A stretch of 64,000 nt of DNA, from NCBI RefSeq assembly GCF_035594125.1, contig NC_087186.1, forward strand, positions 837,228-901,227, in the 5' to 3' direction. Source of the DNA: Scylla paramamosain (Eukaryota > Arthropoda > Malacostraca > Decapoda > Portunidae). The translations under genes were made by a program, and so were the position numbers. Below, piece by piece: positions 21,791 to 32,588 of this stretch. How positions within the stretch are numbered: position 1 is the stretch's first letter; each line of letters begins with the position of its first letter. The notes beneath the pieces were generated by a model that saw only the letters and a list, made by a program, of their open reading frames with translations, was not told where the DNA came from and made no database searches.

Positions 21791-23604
21791 CACTCCAATC
21801 CCTCCTCAGGATCCCCCTAAGCGAAGGTGCCTCTGGCGTTTTGCCTCTGCTAGTTGGGGGGACCTGAGGAGGTATTTTGCTGATTTTCCTTGGAATGACT
21901 ACTGCTTCCGTGTCAGAGACCCGTCTTTGTGTGCTGAGCGCATAACAGGAGGTGATAGTGTCTGGCATGGAGGCATATATTCCTCACTCTTTTTCTCGTC
22001 CTAAACCTTCTAAACCTTGGTTTAACACAGCTTGTTCTCGTGCTATACATGATAGAGAGGTGGCCCACAAAAGGTACTTAAGCCTTCCATCACCAGAATC
22101 TCATGCACTTTCTATTTCTGCCCGGAACCATGCCAAGTCTGTTCTCCAACTAGCCAAAAACTCTTTCATTAACAGAAAATGTCAAAACCTTTCAAGATCT
22201 AACTCCCCTCGTGATTTCTGGCATCTAGCCAAAAATATCTCCAATAACTTTGCTTCTTCTTCTTTCCCTCCTCTATTTCAACCAGATAGCAGCACTGCTA
22301 TCATATCTATTTCTAAAGCTGAAATCTTTCCTCAAAGCTTTGCTAAAAACCCTACCTTGGACGAATCTGGGCTTGTTCCTCCCTCTCCTCCACCCTCTGA
22401 CTACTTCATGCCACGTATTAAAATTCTTCGCAATGATGTTTTCCATGCCCTTGCTGGCCTAAACCCTCGGAAGGTTTATGGACCTCATGGGGTCCCTCCT
22501 ATTGTTCTCCGAAACTGTGCCTCCCTGCTTGCACTTTGCCTAGTCAAACTCTTTCAGCTCTTTCTGTCAACATCTACCTTTCTTACATCTTACCATCTTG
22601 CAGGAAGTTTGCCTACATTCAACATGTTCCTAAAAAGGGTGACCGTTCTAATCCCTCAAACTGCCGTCCTATTGCTTTAATTTCCTGCCTATCTAAAGTT
22701 TTTGAATCTATCTTCAACAGGAAGATTCTTAAACATCTATCACTTCACAACCTTCTATCTGATCGCCAGTATGGGTTCCGTTAAGGCCGCTCTACTGGTG
22801 ATCTTCTGGCTTTCCTTACTGAGTCTTGGTCATCCTCTTTTAGAGATTTTGGTGAAACTTTTGCTGTTGCCTTGAACATATCAAAAGCTTTTGGTAGAGT
22901 CTGGCACAAAGCTTTGATTTCTAAACTACCCTCCTACGATTTCTATCCTTCTCTCTGTAACTTCATCTCAAGTTTCCTTTCTGACCGTTCTATTGCTGCT
23001 GTGGTAGACGGTCACTGTTCTTCTCCTAAATCTATTAACAGTGGTGTTTCTCAGGGTTCTGTCCTGTCACCCATTCTCTTCTTATTATTCATTAATGATC
23101 TTCTAAACCAAACTTCTTGTCCTATCCACTCCTACGCTGATGAAACCACCCTGCACTTTTCCACGTCTTTTCATAGACGTTCAACCCTTCAGGAGGTAAA
23201 CCTATCACACAGGGAATTTACAGAACGCCTGACTTCTGATCTTTCAAAAATTTCTGATTGGGGCAGAGCAAACTTGGTATTGTTCAATGCCTCAAAAACT
23301 CAATTCCGCCGCAATGTTGCATATCTAGCAGTCTTCTACCGCTATTTTCATGCTAACTGCTCTTCTGATCTTGCTAACTGCATGCCTCCCCTCCTTCCGC
23401 GGCCTCGCTGCACAAGACTTTCTTCTTTCTCTCACCCCTATTCTGTCCACCTGTCTAACGGAAGAGTTAACCAGTATTCTTAATCATTCATCCCTTTCTC
23501 TGGTAATACTCTGGAACTCCTTGCCTGCTTCTATATTTCCACCTTCCTATGACTTGAATTCCTTCAAGAGGGAGATTTCAAGACACTTATCCATCAATTT
23601 TTGA
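21790..23604 (+). pseudogene. LINE-B linker and reverse transcriptase, broken
   Basis: Linker: [17 protein letters not shown], then a KPWFNTACSRAIHDREVAHK segment (21952 onward). RT: VYGPHGVPPIVL, CRPIALISCLSKVFES, DRQYGFR, MNISKAFGRVWHKAL, GVSQGSVLSPILF and SYADETTLHFST, where the usual YADD reads YADE. The last change would disable catalysis. C-terminal NAYLAVFYRYF-type and [15 protein letters not shown] text follows. Frames switch at 22680 and 22785. Confidence 0.85.
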
Positions 23605-23722
23605 CCACTGCTTTGACCTTTTTATGGGACAGGCATTTAAGTGGGCATTTTTTTTTTTTTTGTTTATTAGAATGTTGTTGCCCTTGGCCAATGTCCTTCC
23701 TACATTAAAAAAAAAAAAAACA

Positions 23723-25343
23723 GCTGGAGTCGTACAAGGTTCTGTACAGCTGACCTGCCAAGTCCACAATGACTCACTAACTATTCAATACGCGGAAGAT
23801 GCAATGCAACTGCCTCATGCCAGGTCGTTATATCTCCTCACAGATAAAATTCACTGGGAAATAATAGCGACTAGCCTATAGGAGATGAAATGGCGAGTTC
23901 TCCCCCACCCCGAAAAATCAAAAGTCACTTATTTTAACATTAAAAGAAGTCAGCACCACTAATTTTCACTGTACAATATTATTCCAAACCCCACCCCAAT
24001 CCCTATCAACAGCAACAACAAAGTGTTTGGCTTCACTATTGGTAAACAGCTCACATAACTCAAAAAGCAGCCATAGCCACCAAGGCCCTCAGCAGCCTGA
24101 AAAGATTTCGTGACAGCAGCAAGAAAACAAAACTACGCCCATACAAGACTTTCATTCTCCCTCTTCTAACCTACTACCCTCTTGCACTCTCTCTTTCTTC
24201 TCCCACTAACCACTCAAAACTACAGAGAGTTCAAAATTGACCAATTAGTTTCGCTCTTGGGACGAAATGGTTCGACTTTCGAACCTCCCTCTCTATTCAC
24301 GAGGAGTCCAGCATCCCCTCCCTTTAACATAACACACCACAAGAGAATTGAGGAAAAACTAAGCTAATTCTCTGACAGACACAGGATCACTTACAATACA
24401 TACACATACATACATACACGATCACATGCAAGCAACCTACCCCCAGCTTTCCGTCACCTGCCTCACTCCAACTTCTTTAACTCAACCACTGTGCCTTCTG
24501 AACCCATTTTCAAATAATAGACTCCTGTTTCTCACTCTTTCATTGTCTCTCTTTCTGTATACCCCTGTACCATTCATGGTGTCTGAGTTTCACCATCGTC
24601 GCACTCTCGTTCACGTGGGTGGACCCGTGTGCCAACACCAAGTGTTTATTTTATTTTTTTCATATTTTTTTTTGTCTTATGGCTTTGTATACAGATTTTT
24701 CTTTTTATACATCATTTTTTCTGTCTCGCAGCCTACGTTCTAAAATGCACTGGACCACTCCTGAGATAGGGATACGACAAAAGAAACCGCCATGAACATC
24801 CGAAGCCTCTGACCGAAGGAGTGTGCCAACACCTTGTGTTTTTTTTATATTTTTGTCTTATGGCTTTGTATTCATATTTTTTTTTTAATGCATTATTTTT
24901 TCGTCTCTCATCCTAGGTTATTCAAGGGGGCACCGGACCACTCCCAGAAAGACGGGTACAACACGAACCGCACTTTTCCCACTAACGTCATGGCAATGGA
25001 GCCCTCGGCCCTCGGCATGACGTTTAGATAGTGGTACTCCCGTGGCATTTATGGAGTGGCCAGTACTGATCCATCCAGTGGAAGCCACTTCACCCCCACC
25101 CCCTCCCACAGAGGTAGTTGGGTGCGGCAAGTGCTGGGCAGGAATGGAGTCAAGAGACTCCACCACCGGCGACTTACCGCATGCAAACAAATGGTAGTAC
25201 GTCTGACACCCCGCTTCGGGAAGGGGATCTTTCGAGCCTCTGTCAATGCACATCTTACCGTCACATCAATCACTATCACAAACCATCCTCACCTTCATCC
25301 TTAACCATGCATATGACACCAAACTTCAGTAAATCAACATTTT

Positions 25344-25374
<31 letters not shown>

Positions 25375-25632
25375 AGCGGGTTAGCCTTTTGCAGGACGAG
25401 CCAGAAGAACGAGGTTTCTTTTACATACAGAAAGGACCGACACTGCTTTCTTTTTTTATTCACCCACCACATCTACATCATACAATAAAGTTTTATATCC
25501 CTGGCATCACCAACCCACCCTACTACTATCCGTGGTTCGAAACCCACGTAAAACTGTAGGTCCCTCCGCTATACGGATGTACTTCTTCTGTCGTTCTTTG
25601 AAAACAAATAAAAGCACAAAAAAAAAAAAAAA
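23723..25632 (+). mobile_element. LINE-F, 3' part of the split copy
   Basis: It resumes with AGVVQGS and IQYAEDAMQLPHARS (YADD box as YAED). RT C-terminal text in several frames follows, then a 1.2-kb 3' UTR. It ends at AATAAA (25607-25612) and poly-A (25618-25632). A block of about 195 bp around 'gtgtgccaacacc' is tandemly repeated at 24628-24823 and 24824 onward. Compared with the copy at 32589-34525 it lacks about 22 bp just after the QGS block. Confidence 0.82.
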
Positions 25633-26129
25633 CACACTTTCTACTCTGACTGTCCTTCACTCATCTTTCCTGTCGCATCCTGATGGTGCAGGTTCTGGAT
25701 AGTGTGGCCCAGAGTTTGTACATGGTTCAGCCCCGGGGCTTGGGTGCATAGACGGCGTCCGTGGTTGTGGCTGTGTTGCGTTGTGTTATGTTGGCTGGCT
25801 CGGTTGGTGGCGGTCTCCCTCTACTTCTCCTGATGAGGACCTTGACTCCCTTGCCACTTAACATAAGCATATATCGTCTCCATTGGTACGTCTTCCCTGA
25901 TAACGTAACCAAATATTCAAATTGTGCCTGGGTCACGCACCAGTGACTTTTTCTCCTACTACAACTGCCTTTTTCTCATCCACCTATTCCTTCCCCTATC
26001 CCCACTTCCCCATCCCCATCTTTTCTCTTTTATCATCGTTATTGTTTATTATTGTTTTTGTTGTTTTTATGCACATTCGTGAAATTCTGCTTAGACCAGG
26101 AGGACGTCGTACAAGCAGTTCTCATCACC
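25633..26129. repeat. Flank shared by three blocks, copy 2, and H4 upstream region
   Basis: Inverted equivalent of 8715-9192. The first 310 bp also recur at 32275-32588. The last part precedes the H4 relic and includes a 'gaaattctgcttagaccag' stretch common to both histone blocks. No ORF is conserved. Confidence 0.6.
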
Positions 26130-26365
26130 AAGACTGGCTGCAGCAAGAGAGGAGAGGGACTTGGAAAGGGAGGAGCCAAGCGACACCGTAAGGTTTTGCG
26201 TGATAACATCCAGGGCATCACAAAGCCTGCTGTCCGTCTTCTAGCTCGCCGAGGTGGCTTCAAGCGCATCTCTGGGGTCATCAACGAGGAGACTCTAGGG
26301 TGCTCAAGGTCTTTGTTTACGCCCTCAAGCGTCAGGGCCGTACCCTGTACAGATTTGGTGGTAAA
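26130..26365 (+). pseudogene. H4: Histone H4 pseudogene with internal deletion
   Basis: The start codon is AAG instead of ATG. The frame then reads [33 protein letters not shown] and [20 protein letters not shown] one-base loss shifts the frame just after this. In the corrected frame VLKVF joins directly to [16 protein letters not shown], so about 26 codons of the C-terminal half are deleted. The stop is also lost. It kept a more ancestral N-terminus than the relic at 8403-8714. Confidence 0.95.
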
Positions 26366-26434
26366 ATTTCTCCATTATTGAGATGATGCCATTTATCCAG
26401 CTTACATTATCATCATTCAATAACATCATATCCA

Positions 26435-26451
26435 GGACCTTTTTAAGGTCC
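26435..26451 (+). terminator. Histone-type 3' stem-loop (H4 relic)
   Basis: GGACCT, loop TTTTA, AGGTCC, followed by ACAA: a perfect 6-bp stem about 70 nt past the end of the H4 frame. It is the better preserved partner of 8317-8333. Confidence 0.65.
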
Positions 26452-26480
26452 ACAAGCATCAAAAGAAAGAAAGACCATAG

Positions 26481-26547
<67 letters not shown>

Positions 26548-26602
26548 TTACTACTACTACTACAACAACTACTACTACTACTACTACTATTGCTACTACT
26601 GG
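26481..26602. repeat. (CTA)n trinucleotide repeat
   Basis: About 40 units with a few TTA, CAA and TTG interruptions. Inverted counterpart of 8207-8285. Confidence 0.95.
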
Positions 26603-27040
26603 CACATAACCATCTTTATTGCCACTATCTGAGCTAAGAAAAGAGATCATCAGTATTTATAACCATCTTTCTCATTTCATCAGGTCTTCTCCAAGTATTA
26701 TTTTTAGGTTATTAGCTGGTAACTTATTTTAATGATTACGCCACTCATCGTAGGGTCGAGGAAAGGCAGTTATGATGGTATCGTTTTTAATTTCTCATAA
26801 AATAAAATATACATTGATATAAAAAGACACTCAACATATCACAATAGGCAACACATCTAATCAACTTCCAACTGTGACACACAGTACATACTATTAGTAG
26901 AAATATAGTATACATATTTATGCTCGGTCACCTGCGTGCCTGACTAAATAATATTAAATAATTAACTAGAAAATAAATACACTTCCTGCTTACTCATATA
27001 CCAGTATAGTCTATACTACTCTCTAGATATTTCAACATGT

Positions 27041-27057
27041 GGCACCGAAGAGGAGTC
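27041..27057 (-). terminator. Histone-type 3' stem-loop, degenerate (H2A relic)
   Basis: Minus strand GACTCCTCTTCGGTGCC followed by ACA, about 50 nt past the H2A stop. It is the counterpart of 7755-7771, with mismatches in the stem. Confidence 0.5.
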
Positions 27058-27106
27058 AGATTGATGGTGATATTGGTAAGACCTAAGAGGGAGGTAAGAC
27101 CTTTAT

Positions 27107-27476
27107 TTACTTCTCAGTCTTCTTGAGAAGGAACACGGCCTGAATGTTGGGCAGCACGCAACCCTGTGTAATGGTGAATCCAGAGAGGAGCTAGTTAAGT
27201 TCCTCGTCGCTGCGGATGGCCAGCTGTAGGTGATGTGGGATGATGCGAGTCTTCTTGTTGTCGCGGTCGGCATTGTCGGCAAGTTCAAGGACTTCAGCAG
27301 CCAGGTATTACATAACTGCTGCGAAGTACACGGGGGCACCAGCACCCACGCGCTCGGCGTAGTTGCCTATCCTTAGAAGGCGATGAATCCTGCTGAGCAA
27401 GAACTGAAGTCCAGCACGATTGGAATGGGACTTTTGACTTTCCCTTCGCCTTTTCTCCCTTGCCGCGTCCACACAT
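27107..27476 (-). pseudogene. H2A: Histone H2A pseudogene, near full length
   Basis: It starts [15 protein letters not shown] at 27476, where H2A normally begins with Ser-Gly-Arg-Gly-Lys. A one-base insertion at codon 15-16 shifts the frame. The text then continues [10 protein letters not shown] and RIHRLL (the PVG triplet is lost), [46 protein letters not shown] and VLPNIQAVFL, ending in LKKTEK and TAA at 27107. Premature stops replace Glu after the VM pair and Lys in the ELNKL motif. The stop after VM differs from that in the relic at 7409, so the two copies decayed independently. Confidence 0.95.
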
Positions 27477-27870
27477 GATAATGGCTGTTTTACTTGCAGT
27501 TGTTGGTGATAAATGAGGAGCGCGAGAACTCTATCCTCGTCGGTAGCTCTGTGATTAAGTAGTTTTTTTTTTTTTTTTTTTTTTTTTAAGGATAGAATAT
27601 ATTGGATATAGAAAAGTTACAGTTTAAGTATATTGGGGGTAAAGATAAAATATAGTTGGAGGTTGAAAGATGATGGACTAACCGTCTTGCTATTTTTTTG
27701 TGATTATTCTATTTCTGGGAAGTGAAATTGCGTTCTCTTTTTAGTCAGTTGATGCCTCCTGTGTCCTTCACAGCTTTCGTTTCTCTTACAACATATAGAA
27801 ACATATAGATTTTCCATTAGAAAATCTTAACTAAAATACAAGTGCAGATTACCCAGTTGTGCCTTAGACG

Positions 27871-27873
<3 letters not shown>
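27477..27873. other. Non-coding interval after the H2A relic
   Basis: AT-rich, with a T-run near 27563-27587. No ORF and no recognised repeat. Confidence 0.5.

Positions 27874-27914
<41 letters not shown>
27874..27914. repeat. (CA)n microsatellite
   Basis: About 41 bp of CA immediately before a LINE-B 5' fragment. Confidence 0.95.
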
Positions 27915-27916
<2 letters not shown>

Positions 27917-28432
27917 AGGAGAAGGCAGTAGACACCTGCCGAAACGATAATTATTCCCAGTGAGGTCTAAAGCATTGTTCAGGGGGTGCTGTGAACTTAT
28001 CATTAAACCCAGCTGTGACCTCACTGAACGTTTCCCTTTGTGTCTCACAACACAAGGGGCAGTCACAGCCTGCCCTCTAAAGACAAATCTCTTCCTCCAC
28101 ACAAAACTACAAGCACCTAATAACACACACACACCCTTCACTCAAAAAGTTTAAAATCATCATGGCGACTCCTACACCAGCCTCGGAGTCCCCATCTGGG
28201 AAGGGGACCATAAATGTCCCCAGATCGAACTGCCTTTCTGTCGACGACCCTAAGTGTCTTGACACCCCCCTCAAGTTTTTCTTCATTAACTTCTGCAACA
28301 TTCGCGGTCTAAGATCTAATTTTCAATCTGTAGAACACCACCTCTCCTCTTCTAAACCTCATCTTCTTTTCCTCACTGAAACTCAGGTCTCTGAGGCAAC
28401 TGACAGTAGCCCCTTTTCTGTTCCCTCCTATT
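27915..28432 (+). mobile_element. LINE-B 5' fragment
   Basis: It matches 20778-21295, the 5' leader and the start of the endonuclease ORF. An ATG at 28162 opens MATPTPASES, running in frame into FFINFCNIRGLRSN and LLFLTETQ. This is the best view of the LINE-B ORF start in the window. The match ends at about 28432, where unrelated sequence begins. Confidence 0.85.
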
Positions 28433-28600
28433 TTCTTTACCCGTACCTGTGTTCCCGAACGGTAACCCTGATTCTATCATTAATCCATGTCCCATCCTTG
28501 AACAAGAACAGGCAACGTCACACTGCCGCCCTCTTGAGTGCGTGGACATACTTCTTGATGGTGAAGTCCTGTGCTGACCACATACCACAGTATATATTGT
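28433..28600 (-). pseudogene. Unrecognised coding-like fragment
   Basis: One minus-strand frame from 28588 reads MWSAQDFTIKKYVHALKRAA, then a TGA, then RCLFLFKDGTWINDRIRV. The amphipathic, charged composition and single stop suggest a former coding exon. I do not recognise the family. It ends at the LINE-B junction at 28432. Confidence 0.3.
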
Positions 28601-29740
28601 ATTGTCAAGGAAAAACGGAGGAAGAAAAGAAGAAATAAGACAAAATAACGATCAAGAAAGAAGATATAATAAGTAAGAGGGAAGAAGAAATGGAAAGGAT
28701 GAATGAAGTAGGGAGAATAACAAGCGGTCATACTACCCAAGAAAGGGAAGGTAATATGCAATTGATATCGAGGGAACCGAGAAAATACAAACATGGAGAC
28801 AGGACTCACGCAGTCCACAACAGGAAGACGGTCATGAAACCTGGAAAGGCAGCCTTGGTCAAAAAGGGATTAGCGAAAATGATACTAGGGACAAGGCAGA
28901 GAAAGGATTTGAAAGAGAAAGCAGGTCAGGAGACGTGAGGCCAGGAGATGTGAGGCACCGGAAGATCAGCCTATAGACGAATACCAACGCCCACTAACGC
29001 TGCGCCTTCAAACTGCCCCTACTCTCTGACTGGCTTCTGTATGAAGTACCACGCCTGTGGGCAGATCACATGCATAAATGAGCAATGTGAATGGTAGATA
29101 TATAAAAATTTATGAAAAAAAAGATAAATTTCTAAGGGAAATAGGCAGTCCCTAACGATTGTATATTATAGTGTGTAGCAATGGAATAATACAGTTTAGC
29201 AGAATAGCAGAGAGTAGCAGACACAGAAGAAGAAAGGGCCTGACCAGAGAAAGGTCGAGATGGACGGAGTAAGTTAAAGTAAGTGGAGCTTGAAAGCGTA
29301 ATGGAATCTATAAATCAATTATCTTATTAAAAGAGGAGTATGATGTTCAATTAACGTTTTTGTTTGGGACAAACACCATACGTTTGTATGATGTACGAGG
29401 ATTTACTCATTATGGAATGTTTATGGTAACTGATGTGATGCTGATATCATGTGTGTTTTTTTTTTTTTTTTACTGAATATAAAAAATGCGTAGATTGAAT
29501 ATTTGTTGTGTTTATGCATTCGACATTTTCTGTGTTATGCACGATGATTGTGTTGATAACTTACTATGTTGAAGAGACAAAATGACACCTTAAAACTATG
29601 AATGATCTTAAGATGAATGAGTGAAAAAAAAAAAAAAAATTGCAAGAAATGTAAATAATACTATGTAACAAAGTTTTACTTATGCCTTGTCCTTTGCCCC
29701 AAATCATATTTTTTCTTTTCCGGCTATTTTCATTTAAACA
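28601..29740. other. Purine-rich then AT-rich non-coding interval
   Basis: 28600-28940 is purine-rich on the plus strand and gives a basic 82-codon frame (28690-28938) without recognisable features. From 28950 the sequence is AT-rich with A and T runs (29458-29471, 29623-29639). No gene is supported. Confidence 0.4.
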
Positions 29741-29742
29741 AA

Positions 29743-29798
29743 ACAAATAAATAAATAAATAAATAAATAAATAAAATAAATAAATGAATAAATAAAAT
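29743..29798. repeat. (AAAT)n microsatellite
   Basis: About 55 bp of AAAT with a few interruptions. Confidence 0.92.
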
Positions 29799-29800
29799 CA

Positions 29801-30141
29801 TCCTAAATCTTAGCTTTTATGATTAGAGCAATGAATTTACTTTTTAGCCATATTTTATTACAGTATGGGTTACTACTGGTTTTCATATATCCACCAAAAA
29901 AAAAAAATAGAAAAAAAAAATTATTTTGATCCTAAACATTGCTTTTTGTCGTTACAACAATAAATTTACATTTTTGCTTCTTTCATTATAGTATAGGTTA
30001 CTACTTGTTTTCATATTTCCATCAAACAAAAAAAAAAAAAAATGATACTTTGATGCTAAGGCTTTACTTTTGTTGTTAGAACAATGGATTTATTTTTTGT
30101 CTTTTTTTTTCATTATAGTATGGATTACTATTGGTTTTCAT
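29801..30141. repeat. Three diverged tandem units of about 125 bp
   Basis: Units start near 29801, 29930 and 30054. Each contains a version of 'attatagtatgggttactac' followed by 'ggttttcat', and the first two end in an A-rich run. The last unit is shorter. The array abuts the split gene relic. Confidence 0.8.
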
Positions 30142-30472
30142 GTCAGATAAAGACCTTTCATTCTGGAACACATTCTAGAAAGACTAAGAATATTCTAGAG
30201 TACTGCTTGACAATATAAAAGTAGGGGCTTGCGAGACCACCAATCTGTTCTGTTTTGGCTGGCTGAGAAGACACATCATAAGAGGTGAAATGGCATCAAT
30301 AGGCTGCAGTTATTCTCCAGATGCATTCTGCTACATATGTGGTTAATTCATCAATATAAGAGCAAAGAAGTTCTCTGTGATACCATCTGGAAAAATGTGT
30401 GAAACTTACAAAGCATATTTTGCTGTGCCAGTTGGGAACCAAGACAAGACCTGGACACCTCATTTTGCTTGT

Positions 30473-30772
30473 GAGCATTGTAAGAGAACACTAGGAGGTA
30501 AAATAACTGTTTTTTTTTTTTTTTTTTTTCAAGAGTATAATCCAATTTGGAATTAAGAATAAAAAGATAAATAAGTTTAACAGACTGTTAAAATCATAAT
30601 GTTGTTCTTTTACAAGATGGTATATGGGGAGCATTGTGAGAGAACACTAGGAGGTAAAATAGCTGTTATTTTTTGTTTCAAGAGTATAATCCAGTTAAGA
30701 ATTAAGAATAAAGAGATGAATAAGTTTAACAGAAACTCATAATGTTATTCTTTTACAAGATGGTATAGGGGG
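30473..30772. repeat. Tandem duplication (about 156 bp) over an exon end
   Basis: 30473-30628 and 30629-30772 both begin 'gagcattg', include the coding end 'acactaggag' with a following 'gtaaaat', and then 'caagagtataatcca' and 'tacaagatggtat'. The 'GGAG|gtaaaat' boundary looks like a splice donor, so the duplicated unit would be exon end plus intron. Confidence 0.85.
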
Positions 30773-30845
30773 GAAAACAGATCAATGAAATTTGTTATTC
30801 CTAGAGAAATGGCGTGAACCTACTAATCACTCAACTGACTTTTTA

Positions 30846-30875
30846 TTTGTTTATTTATCTATTTATTAGTATGAT

Positions 30876-30906
<31 letters not shown>

Positions 30907-30940
30907 TTATTATTTATGTATTTATTTATTTTATATATCT
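30846..30940. repeat. (ATTT)n microsatellite
   Basis: About 95 bp of ATTT/TTTA units, followed by a T/G run. It interrupts the gene relic between its second and third recognisable blocks. Confidence 0.92.
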
Positions 30941-31373
30941 TTTTTTTTTTTGTTTGTTTGTTTGGTGGATCCTTCCAAACTCCGATCTTGAAAAAATGCA
31001 CCTGCTGTTTTCTATCTAGACATTCCATCTTCCATTGCAGCTGTACCACACAGTGCTTATCTTCCTACACCACCTCCTCCAGAAAGAAGTCAATTATCAA
31101 AAGAAAGCAGCAAGTCAGAAGATGAGCTAAATAGAGAGAAAGACAGTTACATCACAGATACAGTTGTAGTTAGGAGGAATCCTTACTGCCCAAACCAAAG
31201 TGATCTCAATTACCTCATCAAAGATCTTGGTTTTACAAAGTCAAATGGTGAGCTTTTTATTACAAGGCTGGAGGAATGGGATTTACTTGATGACAGTGTG
31301 CAAGTGACCAAAAAGGAAAACGTCACAAACATTTCTCCAGATTCTTTGCAAAGGAGGAGAAGCTATGCTACTG

Positions 31374-32225
31374 CATTTTATGTTTTTTTTTACTATATAA
31401 AAGGGACACTGACCAAAGACAACAAAAAAACAAATTAAAAAAAAAGCCCACTGAGATGAAACGCCCAGAAAAGGGTCCAAAGTGGTAGTTAAAAATTGAA
31501 GGATAATTGTCTTGAAACCTCCCTCATGAAGGAATTCAAGTCAGACAAAATAAGTGAGAGAATGAAGAAAGTCTTGTGCAGTGATGTCGCGAGAGGAGGA
31601 GAGGCATGCAGTTGGCAAGATCAGAAGAGCACTTAGCATGAAATTAGCGGTAGAAGACAGCTAGATATGCAACATTGCATAAAAGAGGCTGAAGACAGTC
31701 AGTTAAAGGAGAGTTGATGAGATGAAAAACTTTTGATTCTACCCTGTCTAAAAGACAAGTATGATTGATGCTACCACAGCAGCAATAAAATGGTCGAAAA
31801 GGAAACTTTAGATGAAATTACAGCGAGAAGGATAGAAGCCGTAGGAGGATAGTTTAAAATCAAAACTTTGTGCCAGAGTCTATCAAAAGCTTTTGATATT
31901 TCTAAGGCAAAAACAAAAGTATCACGGTAGTTTGAAGGATTAGAACGGTCACCTTTTTTAGGAACAGGCTGAATGTAGGTAAACTTCCAGCAAGAAGGAA
32001 AGGTAGATGTTGACAGAAAGAGCTGAATGAGTTTGGCAAGGCAAAGTGCAAGTACGGAGGCACAGTTTCTGAGAACAATAGGAGGGACCCCATCAGGTCT
32101 ATAAGCCTTCCAAGGGTTTAGGCCAGCGAGGCCATGGAAAACATCATTAAGAAGAATTTTGATAGGTAGCATGAAGTAGCCGGAGGGAGGAGAGTGAGAA
32201 ACAAGACCTGATTCATCCTGGATAT
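31374..32225 (-). mobile_element. LINE-B, antisense, 3' part of the copy that split the gene relic
   Basis: The minus strand starts at the family 3' tail (complement near 31384-31430) and covers the RT C-terminus. An internal gap near 31765 follows, then the RT entry region (AYRPDGVPPIVL, FTYIQPVPKKGDRSNPSN and an ISKAFDRLWHK block, 31771-32172). It ends at a T-rich run near 32225. The matching 5' remainder lies at 36296-36470. Confidence 0.78.
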
Positions 32226-32274
32226 TTTATTTTATTTTATTTTTTTTTTTTTGTAGTAGGAGCAGTGTTAGTAG

Positions 32275-32588
32275 GAGAAAAAGTCACTGGTGCGTGACCC
32301 AGGCACAATTTGAATATTTGGTTACGTTATCAGGGAAGACGTACCAATGGAGACGAGATATGCTTATGTTAAGTGGCAAGGGAGACAAGGTCCTCATCAG
32401 GGGAAGTAGAGGGAGACCGCCACCAACCGAGCCAGCCAACATAACACAACGCAACACAGCCACAACCACGGACGCCGTCCATGCACCCAAGCCCCGGGGC
32501 TGAACCATGTACAAACTCTGGGCCACACTATCCAGAACCTGCACCATCAGGATGCGACAGGAAAGATGAGTGAAGTACAGTCAGAGTA
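32275..32588. repeat. Flank shared by three blocks, copy 3
   Basis: It matches 8880-9192 in the same orientation and 25633-25945 inverted. Here it is not followed by an H4 relic: the shared sequence stops near 32270 at a T-rich run and LINE-B. Confidence 0.65.

Larger units (their letters stand above)
20778..23722 (+). mobile_element. LINE-B, longest copy, inserted in LINE-F
   Basis: It begins near the 'ggcagtagacacctgcc' motif shared with the 5' fragment at 27915 and ends in a 14-nt poly-A at 23708-23722. It contains endonuclease, a linker and RT. The presumed start codon is mutated (ATT at 21022; ATG at 28162 in the other 5' copy). An internal deletion of about 100 codons joins NASKTQF to RRNVAYLAVF near 23305, compared with the 367-codon RT frame at 42107-43210. 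The junction stays in frame. Confidence 0.85.
30290..31373 (+). pseudogene. Uncharacterised conserved family, N-terminal half (relic)
   Basis: The frame from ATG 30290 reads MASIGCSYSPDAFCYICG, TAA (usually Glu by context), then a segment ending GNQDKTWTPHFACEHCKRTL. This gives paired Cys-x2-Cys motifs suggesting a zinc-binding module. REPTNHSTDFYLF lies at 30811-30849. After an ATTT microsatellite come DIPSSIAAVPHSAYLPTPPPP (about 31020), an acidic linker, LNYLIKDLGFTKSNGELFIT and FSRFFAKEEKLCYC, ending at 31373. From memory this order matches a multi-copy arthropod and mollusc family of unknown function, possibly mobile-element-derived. Stops, frameshifts and a LINE-B nest at 31374 show it is dead. 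Confidence 0.7.

Noticed and set aside
24918..25304. Overlapping sense and antisense frames at 24918-25304 and 32898-33239
   Set aside because: They lie in the 3' UTR of LINE-F after the RT, are not conserved in the copy at 9500-9950, and have no motif.
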